Of a DNA stretch of 64,000 bases, positions 17,513 to 27,300 are shown piece after piece. Every line of letters starts with the position of its first letter. The stretch's first letter is position 1. The position numbers were made by a program, and so were the translations under genes. Source of the stretch: UBA2450 sp045226015 (GTDB lineage Bacteria; Bacillota_I; Bacilli_A; RFN20; CAG-826); the NCBI GenBank assembly GCA_045226015.1, contig JBGVBY010000001.1, forward strand, positions 62,001 to 126,000, written 5' to 3'. Below the pieces are notes generated by a model. The model was not told the DNA's origin. It searched no databases and saw nothing but the letters and a program-made list of their open reading frames with translations.

Positions 17513-18730
17513 TTATTTAATTATTTTCTTGGCTTCTAAATAGTATCGTTTTTCATTCGCGTGCCCCATTGAGAATGATTTTCTAGGGAGCACGAGATCA
17601 AGAGCGATGTAGTTAAATAAATCATCTTTAGTTAACGCAGGCATCGCGATTGCAAGTGATGATGGATTTTCTTCACTTACTTTGATTAATTCATCTTCGT
17701 CATGAATGAAATCAATCTTCATTTCAGGGTGACTAGACATATATTCGTCTAAGAAGGATTGAATGGTTTTATACGCCATCGGGGCGTTTTTATCCATGCA
17801 AAACTCCATTTTTTTATCTTTTTTCGTATAAATGAAGGATTTGAATTCACCTTTAGAAATCTTCTTTAATTCGTTAACAAATTCATCATCAACATTAAAT
17901 AAGACTCTATGGATTGGTTCAAAAATGATACCTTCATCATATAAGTTATTCGCTTCCACTAAAGCGAATCTAGCAGGGTGAGATAATCTTTCTTCTTCAG
18001 TTAAGTTAACTTTGATTTTATCCCAGTGAGCCTTCGCCGTCGCTAAAGAGTGGTTGCCATCTCCAACGATGAATAGTAATCCGTTGTTGTTCTTGTTATA
18101 TAAGTCATTGAACTTAGAAATAACTTCACTAGTGTTACTAACTTTGTAACCTCTAATATGACCACCATCCTTGTTGAGTTCAAAGTCATATACTTTTTCT
18201 AGTTTGTCTCTATTCGCATATAGTTCTTCAACAATGCTCTTTTCCTTATCATCAAATAAAACAAGGATATGAGGTAATTCAATCGGAGCGTGCTCTCTAA
18301 TTTTAAGTCTAGGAGGAATACGTTCTACAATAGTAGCCTCACTAGCTTTGATATTTGCTTTAGCTCCTTTGATATAAGAATAGTCTTCTAAATCAATAGA
18401 AAGCACTAAGCCGAGTCTTTTTACTCCAAATGAAGTAATTCTTTCAACAAGGATAAAACACTCTCCAATGTCCTTTAAATCGTTATTAGAAAGATAATGA
18501 GATATATTGCTGTTTATATTCTTAATATATTCATCATTATTCGTGGTTTCTAAATATGCTTCTGGATAAATCATGTGAAAAGTAGATACTTCATTTCCTA
18601 CATATTCTTTTAAAGAATCCCAATAGGGAAGATTAGAAGTATATTGATCACATGCAATAACCGCGTATTTAGACATATCTACACCTTCTCTAGGTAAATA
18701 GATATGTGGCGCTTTTATTGTTTTAAGCAT
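17513..18730 (-). CDS. DUF1015 family protein
   Basis: A 405-residue DUF1015 protein. GDGNHSLATAKAHW around residue 220 is the conserved signature, and YAVIACDQYTSNLPYW near the N-terminus is also typical. The family is regularly found beside serA and serC in Clostridia and relatives, but its biochemical role is not established; a kinase or accessory function in serine metabolism has been guessed. The ATG at 18730 is used because AAGGTG lies 8 bases upstream and it overlaps the gdhA stop as TAATG; the longer frame starts with TTG at 18736. Confidence 0.88.
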   Translation of the reverse strand: MLKTIKAPHIYLPREGVDMSKYAVIACDQYTSNLPYWDSLKEYVGNEVSTFHMIYPEAYLETTNNDEYIKNINSNISHYLSNNDLKDIGECFILVERITSFGVKRLGLVLSIDLEDYSYIKGAKANIKASEATIVERIPPRLKIREHAPIELPHILVLFDDKEKSIVEELYANRDKLEKVYDFELNKDGGHIRGYKVSNTSEVISKFNDLYNKNNNGLLFIVGDGNHSLATAKAHWDKIKVNLTEEERLSHPARFALVEANNLYDEGIIFEPIHRVLFNVDDEFVNELKKISKGEFKSFIYTKKDKKMEFCMDKNAPMAYKTIQSFLDEYMSSHPEMKIDFIHDEDELIKVSEENPSSLAIAMPALTKDDLFNYIALDLVLPRKSFSMGHANEKRYYLEAKKIIK

Positions 18731-20073
18731 TAGCAAACACCTTGAGCAAGCATCGCATCATAGACTTTTAAGAACCCAGCGATATTCGCACCTAATGCAA
18801 GGTTACGTGGTTGACCAAACTTAACTGCTGTTTCATGACATTCTTTGAAGATCTTTTTCATAATCTCTTCGAGTTTTTGATCAACTTCTTCAAATGTCCA
18901 ACTTAAATGCATCGCGTTTTGGCTCATTTCTAAGCCACTTACCGCGACTCCTCCAGCGTTACTTGCTTTTCCTGGAGCAAATAACACATCATGAGTGTTG
19001 AAATATCTAATTGCTTCTACGTCAGTTGGCATATTTGCGCCTTCCACTAACATGTAGCAGCCATTCTTCTTAAGAAGTTCGGCTTCTTTAAGAGCGATTT
19101 CTCCTTGAGTAGCGCATGGAAGAGCGATATCACATGGAACAGACCATAAACCTCTTGGTCCTTCATGGAACTCTAATCCCTTAGCTTTTGCATATTCTTT
19201 TGAGAACATACCTTTTTGTTTTGATAATTCGACAATATAAGGAACATCTAATCCTTTAGGATCATAGACATAGCCATCAATATCAGACATACCAACTAAG
19301 ATTGCTCCTAATTGATTTGCTTTTTCCGCTGCCATACCGCCGACTTTACCACAGCCAGAAATAATAACTTTCTTACCTTTAAAGTCTTCGTTAAAGTATG
19401 TCTTTAACATTTCTCTAGCGTAATAGAGTAAGCCATAACCTGTAGCTTCAGGTCTAGCTAAAGAACCACCATAAGAAATACCTTTACCGGTAAAGACTCC
19501 ACTCCATTCATCACGAAGTTTCTTGTAATAACCAAACATATAACCGACTTCTCTAGCGCCGAAGCCTAAATCTCCAGCAGGTACGTCAGTGTCTGGTCCA
19601 ATGTGACGATATAACTCTGACATGAATGATTGACAGAATCTCATCACTTCTCCATCACTCTTACCACGTGGATCAAAATCCGCGCCACCTTTACCTCCTC
19701 CCATAGGGAGACCAGTTAAAGAGTTTTTAAATGTTTGTTCAAATCCTAAGAACTTAAGGATTGAAAGATTCACTGATGGATGGAATCTCATTCCACCTTT
19801 ATAAGGACCAATCGCGGAATTGAATTGAACACGATATCCAGTGTTCACTCTAATCTTTCCACTATCATCGACCCATGGGACTCTCATTTGGATGACTCTT
19901 TCTGGGACGATTAATCTTTCAAGAATTGAATATTGTTCAATCTTTGGATCTTTTTCCACTAGGAAATCCATGGAATCAAAGAATTCTTCAACTGCAGCGA
20001 CGAATTCTTTTTCGTTTCCATATTTTGTTTTTGCTTCTTCAAGTAAGTTGTTCAAATAAGCACTTTTATACAT
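18730..20073 (-). CDS. gdhA: Glutamate dehydrogenase, probably NADP-type
   Basis: A 447-residue hexameric-type GDH, forming glutamate from 2-oxoglutarate and ammonia. GPYKGGMRFHPSVN and MGGGKGG, with the catalytic Lys, AGDLGFGAREVGYM and the Rossmann segment SGCGKVGGMAA are present; length and motifs match the biosynthetic NADP enzyme. GAAGGAG precedes ATG 20073. It heads the operon with DUF1015, serC and serA, so ammonia released by the purine operon or carbamate kinase could be captured and passed to serine. Confidence 0.95.
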   Translation of the reverse strand: MYKSAYLNNLLEEAKTKYGNEKEFVAAVEEFFDSMDFLVEKDPKIEQYSILERLIVPERVIQMRVPWVDDSGKIRVNTGYRVQFNSAIGPYKGGMRFHPSVNLSILKFLGFEQTFKNSLTGLPMGGGKGGADFDPRGKSDGEVMRFCQSFMSELYRHIGPDTDVPAGDLGFGAREVGYMFGYYKKLRDEWSGVFTGKGISYGGSLARPEATGYGLLYYAREMLKTYFNEDFKGKKVIISGCGKVGGMAAEKANQLGAILVGMSDIDGYVYDPKGLDVPYIVELSKQKGMFSKEYAKAKGLEFHEGPRGLWSVPCDIALPCATQGEIALKEAELLKKNGCYMLVEGANMPTDVEAIRYFNTHDVLFAPGKASNAGGVAVSGLEMSQNAMHLSWTFEEVDQKLEEIMKKIFKECHETAVKFGQPRNLALGANIAGFLKVYDAMLAQGVC

Positions 20074-20283
20074 GCGTTCTCCTTCTTCTCACACAACAAA
20101 AGTTTTTGCCACAACACAAAAAACCAAGTTGTTAAGAGTTATATACAAATAAGTACATTGACAACTATTAATTTAGCACAATAAAAAATATATTCAAGTT
20201 AAACACGCGTGTATGTAGATAACATCAATGTTTCTATAAAGAAGAAGGTATCAATAAGATACATTCAAAATTTCTAATTTGTG

Positions 20284-20312
20284 TTGCCAACGTCATCACA
20301 AATTGATATGTT
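20284..20312 (+). promoter_or_regulatory. Candidate promoter of the dinJ-yafQ operon
   Basis: TTGCCA (20284-20289) and TATGTT (20307-20312) with a 17-base spacer lie just before the GAGGAG ribosome-binding site of the antitoxin gene. The remaining 20074-20283 region shows no gene. Confidence 0.45.
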
Positions 20313-20331
20313 ATTAGTGAGGAGACATATT

Positions 20332-20595
20332 ATGGCACATGTCAACATTAGAATCGATGAATCAATAAAGAATAACGCTGAAAGTGTGTTTTCAAATTTA
20401 GGCATTACTCCAACAGCGGCTATCACTCTTTTTTACGTTCAAGTTGCCAGAACCAATAGCATCCCTTTTGAATTAAAAGCTGAAATACCAAATTCCAAAA
20501 CAATTAAAGCCATTAAACAAGTTGAAAAACTTAAAAAAGATAAATCCAAAGGCTTTAAAGATATGGAATCACTTAAGAAAAGCTTGGATTTGTGA
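20332..20595 (+). CDS. dinJ: DinJ/RelB-family antitoxin
   Basis: An 87-residue antitoxin. The N-terminal ribbon-helix-helix has the typical pattern HVNIRIDESIKNNAESVFSNLG followed by TPTAAITLFYVQVA, which gives dimerisation and operator binding; the charged C-terminal half (EKLKKDKSKGFKDME) is the toxin-binding tail. GAGGAG lies 8-9 bases before ATG 20332, deciding against the longer TTG frame at 20281. It overlaps the toxin gene by 4 bases (GTGA), the usual coupled arrangement. Confidence 0.9.
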   Translation: MAHVNIRIDESIKNNAESVFSNLGITPTAAITLFYVQVARTNSIPFELKAEIPNSKTIKAIKQVEKLKKDKSKGFKDMESLKKSLDL

Positions 20596-20864
20596 CATTA
20601 ACCGTTAAGCATACTGCACAATTCAAAAAAGATGTGAAAAGGTACAAGAGGTATAAGTACAAAATCAAACTACTTCTTGAAACAATTGACAAGCTTCGAA
20701 ATGAAGAAGAGCTTGATATTCGCTATAAGGATCATCCTTTGAAAGGAAAGATGACTGGTTATAGAGAGTGCCATATTGAACCAGACTATTTATTGATTTA
20801 TCAAATTAAGAATGAGCTACTATATCTCACAAGAGTTGGAAGTCATTCAGAGTTATTTAAGTAA
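20592..20864 (+). CDS. yafQ: YafQ-type mRNA interferase toxin
   Basis: A 90-residue RelE-superfamily toxin that cleaves mRNA on the ribosome. His48, His61, Asp65, His85 and Phe89 align with the catalytic His50, His63, Asp67, His87 and Phe91 of E. coli YafQ, with an offset of two throughout, so the toxin should be active. It starts with GTG at 20592, overlapping the antitoxin stop by 4 bases. A terminator follows directly. Confidence 0.92.
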   Translation: MTLTVKHTAQFKKDVKRYKRYKYKIKLLLETIDKLRNEEELDIRYKDHPLKGKMTGYRECHIEPDYLLIYQIKNELLYLTRVGSHSELFK

Positions 20865-20887
20865 AAGACCCTAATGGGTCTTTTTCT
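20863..20887. terminator. Terminator between yafQ and the LRR lipoprotein gene
   Basis: AAAAGACCC-TAAT-GGGTCTTTT stem-loop followed by a T-run on the plus strand. The mirrored A/T-runs allow action on the convergent minus-strand gene too. Confidence 0.88.
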
Positions 20888-20903
20888 TTTATATTTATAA
20901 TAG

Positions 20904-23900
20904 TTACGCAAGTGATACGTCACCATCTAAGCAGTGGACTGCAGTAGCAGGAACAAGTTTGTTCCATTCTTCGTACTTAGTAATAGCGTTCCACTCTTCC
21001 ATTGTTCCGTTATAATACAAATCTTCTAGTTTTGAGAAATTATAGAATGCACGATATCCAATTGTCTTAATTGAATGTGGAAGATTGATTCTTGTCATAT
21101 TAATAATTGCGTATGAATCCGCAATACCAGCGCGATCTGAAATAATTTCACATCCTTCACTAATTGTGGATTCAGTTACTTCAGTGTAAGTTTCAAAATC
21201 ACGATAATTAAGCCACAACAATACACGTCTAGGATTGTCACTATCACCCCAATAACGTTTATTTTCTTCATCAACAGTGGATGTAACATTACATATTCCC
21301 ACTCTTTTAAGATTCTTTGGACAATTAACATTGCCCTCAATTGCGTACATACCGATTTCTTCCACAGAGTCAGGTAAAACAATATCACCTAGTTTTAAAC
21401 AACTTTCAAAAGCGCGTTCCCCGATTGAAAGAAGTGAATCATTGAATGTTACCGATTCTAACTTATTACAACTATAGAAAGCAGAGGATTCAATATGTAA
21501 AACGCTACTTCCTAAAACAACAGATGTTAATTTTTTTGCTCCACTACATGCGTGATAAGGAATGGTTACTAAAGTGTCAGGTGTAACCCATTCTCCTTCA
21601 TATTCTGAATAGAAATGGAATAATTCTGTCTTGTCTTTGTTATATAAACATCCATCTAAAGATGAGAAATGTGTATTTAATGGATCAACATTGAAATAAC
21701 AAGTGACATCATTTGGGTCTTGATCTGAGAATGTTTCTAAATCTTTACCGATGTTAATAGTGACTGATGGATCAACTCTAAGATATAAGAGACTGACATC
21801 TTTAACTCCATCTAAAATATTAATGGTTTTTAAATTTGGACAATTTTCAACGTAATGATAGATATATCTCTTTTCTTTATTAACATCAGTGTGAATGTTA
21901 ATGGTTTCAACAGAGTCATTACATTGAACATGCCACGATGAAGAATCTAATTCACTAGTGATATCAATGGTTTTAATTTCTTGTTTTGTGGTGTTATCAA
22001 AAACATTGAAATGAACATAGTCATAATTACTAATCAAACATTCATTAATATTATTTGTGTACCAATACACTTTGGCATTCTTATTAAAACCTCTTAGGCT
22101 CACATTAGAAACAGAGGCAGGAATAGTAAATGATTCAACCCATGTCCATCCTAAGAATGTATTCTCACTAATATATGTAACTCCATCAGGGATAACAACG
22201 TTTTTAATGTTGTCCTCTCCATTAATTGTGAGAGTGAATTCTTTAGAATAATTAGCAGCTTGGTAATTGAAATATATATAAGTTGAACTGCCAAGTGCTT
22301 TAACGAATTCAATATTGCACCAATCAGCGAGAGTGCCTAAATAAATAATATGACTGACATCAGAGCATAATGCGCATGAATAAATAGATTTAATATTGCT
22401 GCCAAAGGTAAATGTCGCTAAAGAAGGACATTCAGCAAAACTATATTCTCTAAGTTCAGTGACTAAGTTTGGAACAACAAACGAGGTAATTCCTGTCTTT
22501 CTAAATGCATTTTTACCAATGTAATTAGTTTGCTCACTTAAAGAGACATTAGTTAAGGAAGTACAGTTTGCAAATGCACTATCATAAACTTTAACGACGT
22601 TAGGTAATTCAATAGAGGCAATGTTACTTTGACAGAAAGCATACATTCCAACACTTTCAATTCCTGATGTGTTAGAAACGCTATTAATGGATTTATGTTT
22701 ATAGAATTGATAATCACCAATCTTGAAACATCCAGTTAAATCAATATCACTAAATGATTCTGGATAAGAACCAATTAAACTAAAGACATTGCTGCTGGTA
22801 GATCTCAATTCAACATCTAACCAATCACTAACAGTGCCGTCATAATTAACAATAGAAGGATATGTATTAGCAAAACAAGATTCATCAAATAGTTTGATGT
22901 TCTTAGAAATTGTATAAGTCTCAAGTCTCGAATTAGCGTAGAACGCTCTTTCTCCTACTTTAGTAATTGTTTCTCCTAAAGTAACATTCACTAAATCTTC
23001 GAAATAATAGAACGAATAAGGTAGGACTTCAGTCATAGATCCATCACTAACAAATTCAGTGACTTTCTCACCATTAAATCTAATCGTATTTAGTGCTTTC
23101 TTTGGAGTAGCAGTTTCATTTTCAAATTCGATATGCGCCCAATCATTGATTGAACCTAAATAGTTAATGCTTTTTGCAACTGGATTGTATTCAAGTAAAC
23201 CAACCTTAAAGGCGGATTTACCAAAATGTTTTACTGAACTAGGAATAGTTAATGTATCAATCTTGAATCCAGTAAACGCGAATTTACCAATAGACTTAAC
23301 AGATTCATTTAATGTAAGAGACATGTTCTCTTCGGTGGTAACATCAGTGAAGTGGAATGTAATTAGTGAATCATTATTAGAAACATCAGCAAATTCAACA
23401 CTAGCCCATTCATTAATCGTTCCATCAAAATATATGTCTTTATATTTAGATGTCTTTAAAGTGGTAGTATTGGCAGTGTTACTTAACATATTGTCAAAGA
23501 AATATCTAAGTGAACATGGAATTCTTAATGTTTCAACGTTTTTAAATTGACCATAATCTGAAGCTTTATTGATTTCTGCGTAGGCAAATCTACATCCTTC
23601 TCTGAAGGAGAATTCTGTGACTTCTGTGTTAATAAGGGAATGGAATATTAAGTAAGGATTAGACTCATTACCTAAGTAATGAGCGTTATCAATATCGTTA
23701 AAAGTTAAAGAATCACAACCTAAGAACGCGTTCTTACCAAGTTCAACTATTGAATCAGGGATAGAAATGGTTTCTAGTGATTTAAAGTTCTTAAATGCAT
23801 TCTCTGCAATTCTAGTAACAGGAAGACCCATAAGAGACTCTGGAATTTCAATAGAAGTAGCTTCTTCGTTATATCCTCCAACAGTGTAAGATAATCCATC

Positions 23901-24227
23901 ACTATTTAAGACGAAGATCAAATCAGGTTCTACAACTGGTCCAGATGGTTCCACTACGGCTTCTTGAGTGTACTCACATATTTCACAAGTACGGAATGCA
24001 TGTCCGTCACTTTCTGCAGTTGGTTCAACATCAATTTCCCATTCAGTGAATGAATGCTCTTCTTTGTTAATGATGACATTATGTCCACATGTCGCTGCGT
24101 GCCAGTGATATGTGTCATTATATGACCATTCATTACTATAAGTATGTTCATGTTGAGTGCCAACCGAACAACTTGTGGCCACTAAGAAAAAAGAAGTAAG
24201 GAATGCATAAAGTTGTTTTTGTTTCAT
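20904..24227 (-). CDS. BspA-like leucine-rich repeat surface lipoprotein
   Basis: A 1107-residue lipoprotein. The signal peptide ends in a lipobox VATSC near residue 20. Next comes a Cys/His-rich module (YHWHAATCGH ... CEICEYTQE, residues 25-80), then many LRR_5 repeats of the type IPxSVxxIGxxAFxxCxxLxxV through to the C-terminus. BspA-like proteins are cell-surface proteins of gut and oral bacteria and protists, often adhesive. The ATG at 24227 is preceded by AGGTGG; the longer frame starts with GTG at 24236. No membrane anchor or sorting signal is seen at the C-terminus, so anchoring is by lipid. Confidence 0.88.
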   Translation of the reverse strand: MKQKQLYAFLTSFFLVATSCSVGTQHEHTYSNEWSYNDTYHWHAATCGHNVIINKEEHSFTEWEIDVEPTAESDGHAFRTCEICEYTQEAVVEPSGPVVEPDLIFVLNSDGLSYTVGGYNEEATSIEIPESLMGLPVTRIAENAFKNFKSLETISIPDSIVELGKNAFLGCDSLTFNDIDNAHYLGNESNPYLIFHSLINTEVTEFSFREGCRFAYAEINKASDYGQFKNVETLRIPCSLRYFFDNMLSNTANTTTLKTSKYKDIYFDGTINEWASVEFADVSNNDSLITFHFTDVTTEENMSLTLNESVKSIGKFAFTGFKIDTLTIPSSVKHFGKSAFKVGLLEYNPVAKSINYLGSINDWAHIEFENETATPKKALNTIRFNGEKVTEFVSDGSMTEVLPYSFYYFEDLVNVTLGETITKVGERAFYANSRLETYTISKNIKLFDESCFANTYPSIVNYDGTVSDWLDVELRSTSSNVFSLIGSYPESFSDIDLTGCFKIGDYQFYKHKSINSVSNTSGIESVGMYAFCQSNIASIELPNVVKVYDSAFANCTSLTNVSLSEQTNYIGKNAFRKTGITSFVVPNLVTELREYSFAECPSLATFTFGSNIKSIYSCALCSDVSHIIYLGTLADWCNIEFVKALGSSTYIYFNYQAANYSKEFTLTINGEDNIKNVVIPDGVTYISENTFLGWTWVESFTIPASVSNVSLRGFNKNAKVYWYTNNINECLISNYDYVHFNVFDNTTKQEIKTIDITSELDSSSWHVQCNDSVETINIHTDVNKEKRYIYHYVENCPNLKTINILDGVKDVSLLYLRVDPSVTINIGKDLETFSDQDPNDVTCYFNVDPLNTHFSSLDGCLYNKDKTELFHFYSEYEGEWVTPDTLVTIPYHACSGAKKLTSVVLGSSVLHIESSAFYSCNKLESVTFNDSLLSIGERAFESCLKLGDIVLPDSVEEIGMYAIEGNVNCPKNLKRVGICNVTSTVDEENKRYWGDSDNPRRVLLWLNYRDFETYTEVTESTISEGCEIISDRAGIADSYAIINMTRINLPHSIKTIGYRAFYNFSKLEDLYYNGTMEEWNAITKYEEWNKLVPATAVHCLDGDVSLA

Positions 24228-24300
24228 ATTATCCACCTAATATTTCTAAGGAAATGTTACATAAAAAATATAGATAAGACAAGACAGTGGCCATAAATTT

Positions 24301-24328
24301 CAAAGAAAAAGACTAGCGAAACCGCTAG
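24301..24328 (-). terminator. Terminator of the endonuclease I gene
   Basis: CTAGCG and CGCTAG (24313-24328) flank a four-base loop, followed on the minus strand by TCTTTTTCTTT. Confidence 0.82.
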
Positions 24329-24339
24329 CCTAATTCAAT

Positions 24340-27300
24340 TTATTGATGTTTTTTCTTTTTAATAACAAGGAGTGTTGTAAAGCCTAATAAAGATATAGCG
24401 GATACTGCCACAATCAATAAGGTGAATGATTCAGAATTTGTTTCAAATGGAACAAATCTAGAAACATTTCTAACAACATCTCTATTAGCGAAGTCGCTTA
24501 AGTTAGAGTATTTAGACACCACTCTTTCGTATCTAGCGATTGCTCTAGCTAGAACATCTCCACCTTCGTCTGGAGTACCATTAGTGAATTTTTCTTTTTC
24601 TGATAGCGCTAATTTGGTCCATTCAGTGGTTTGAAGTGTTAACCACACTGCTCCTAAGTCATTAGCCTTATCTGTGCTAGTAGAACAGATAGGATCAGTG
24701 AGATTTAATAGCACTTGAGCGAAATCTTCCACTAAGTAGTCTTCGACTACTTCAACAGCTTCCTTAACATAGATTTGGAAGGTTGTTTGATAGAAGGTTG
24801 TATATCCTTTTAAGGTGATATCGTCTCCACTAGTTTTAGCGTCGTAAATCGCGGATATGAGGTCAGCAGTAGACATATTCTTTTTAACATATAAGTTAAT
24901 GGAGTGACCACCAACACTTACAACTGCACTAAATTCAGTACCTGCAGAAGGAGCTGTTGTTGGGTTAACTGAAGTAATAGTTCCAGTGAGCATACATAAT
25001 CTACTAGCGATAGTAACATCACTAGAAGATTCGTTACCTGTTACGTCATATATAGAAACAGGAGCAACGTTTTGTTGGATTTCTGTGGCATTTGTAACAA
25101 CTGTCGCAGTGAAATCTTTAATTTCATACAAGGTACCGTTATAGATGTCAATTGTTCCACTTACCTTAACGTATGTTTCGTTTTCAGTCCAAGATGAGAA
25201 ATCAAAATTATATTTATATAAAGTAATTCCATATTCACCATTCATAAGGATTGGAGATTTACCATCACCACTTCCAACGAATAAGCCGTATACATCAGTA
25301 ACTGACGCTCCACCAGCTTTGGAATAGCATTCTTCGATGGAGTTCACAAATGGAACTGTGGTAACACTGATGGTGTATGATACATTCTTAGTAACACCAC
25401 CTTCGGTGTAACTTAATGTAACTTGATAGTTACCTTCTTGAGACATGTTAACGCTACTGCTATTTACGGTAGGAGTAACAGTTTTTTGAGAACCATTGTT
25501 GTAATGAGCGGTACAAGTACCGGTATAAGAGAATGTATCTCCAACAGAGTAATTAACTTTTTGTCCACTAGTGGTAATCGAAGTTAAAGTTGCTGCTTGA
25601 ACAGTAATAGCTTGGCTACAAGATTGACCACCATAGGTGATGGTAACATTTACGTTACTTGTGGTTAATGCTGTAGATGTAGATGGGCTGAATGTAAATT
25701 CAGAAGTATGTCCACTATATGTATATGTATCTGGTGCTGATTCAGAATAATTTCTAGTAATAACTAATCCAGTAGGATCAAAATATTCACCTTCAATATA
25801 AGTAGTCTTTGTTGGAGCAGTAGCTACTGAAATAGAAGTTAAAGTATCTGAAGAACCACCTGAAGTTGTATATTCAAATTCAACACTTATAGAAACAAGT
25901 CTGATTTGTTTTCCAGGCTTTGTAATTTTGATAGCTAAATCATCACTAAAGTTAGAAGCATTAGCTAAAGAAACTGTGTAAATAACATTTGTATAAGTTT
26001 TACTAGTTGGTAATGTTCCAGTTTGAGTGGCAGTTACTTGAGATGTACAAGCCCCACTATTATAAACTTTAAATGTGTCACTAGATGGATTACCTCCATT
26101 TCCGTATGTACCAGAATTAATTGTAATTACAACACTTGATGTAATGGTTTTATCGGTAAAGATTCCAGGAATAGTGGCAATAGATTCATTGCCAGTTGCA
26201 GGACATAGCCAGTAACTGCTTTGATCACTACAATCTGTTAATGACCAGGTTTTACCAGATCCAGTTCCTTGATTTCCATAATTATATGTTCCTGAGAAAT
26301 CACCAGATTCTCCTCCACCGCTTCCACCACCACTTGAATTTACAGTAATACTGTAAGTTGTAGTTTTAGTTGTTCCACTATATGTATAGCTAACAGTAAC
26401 AGTGTAATTTCCTGCTACTGACATATCATATCCACTATAAGTTGCACTTGAAGTGACATTATCAGTTGAACTATCGCTAAAGTGAGCGGTTACTGTTCCA
26501 CCAAAGCTAAATGCTTCATCAACAGTAAATGATGTCTTTTGTCCTTCTATAGAAATAGAAGATAAAGTTTTAGTTGATGATTGTGCTGGAACTTTATAAA
26601 TAAAGAATGGCAAATAACTACCAACACTCGTATAGAAACGATAGTTATTTCCGTTTTTGCATAAATATCTGCTATTACAGATTAAATGACCACTTGAGTC
26701 AGTGCTACATGTTCCAGCAGAACCATAAGTAAATTGATTAGAGCCAGGACTTGCAATAAAGTTATCAGCGGCTTCATCTTTTAGAGTGAAACCACTATTA
26801 GACGCACTAGCAACATAGAATCTCTTCCATTGTGATTCTGTTTCAGAAACAGTTGCGTCACTATTATTGTTCCATCCTGTAACACCAATTCCAGCAGCGG
26901 TACGAAGATAAACATAATCTCCAACTGATAAATCAGAGTTACTATCAATAATCTCCGGCTCTGTTGGAGCGTTAACTGTTAAACCAGTAATAGTGATTGA
27001 TTTTCCTCCAAAAGTACCTGTAACAGAAGTTGTTCCAGCAGTTAATGGATCTGGTGACCAAACGACAGAATTTGTTACATTGCCATTAGTATTGTCTGCA
27101 TATGTAGCGGTAATTGTTAAGCCGGTCGGATCAAATGACTCTCCAGCAGTATATGTTGTTTTAGTTGGTGAAGTAGAACCTTTAGAAAGTGAACTAACTA
27201 CTTTAGTAACTGTAACGGTACAAGTACTGGAGTATTGAGTTTCATTAATTGTTGCTTTTGCAGTAATGGTTGCAGTACCTGCTGAAACACCGGTAACGGT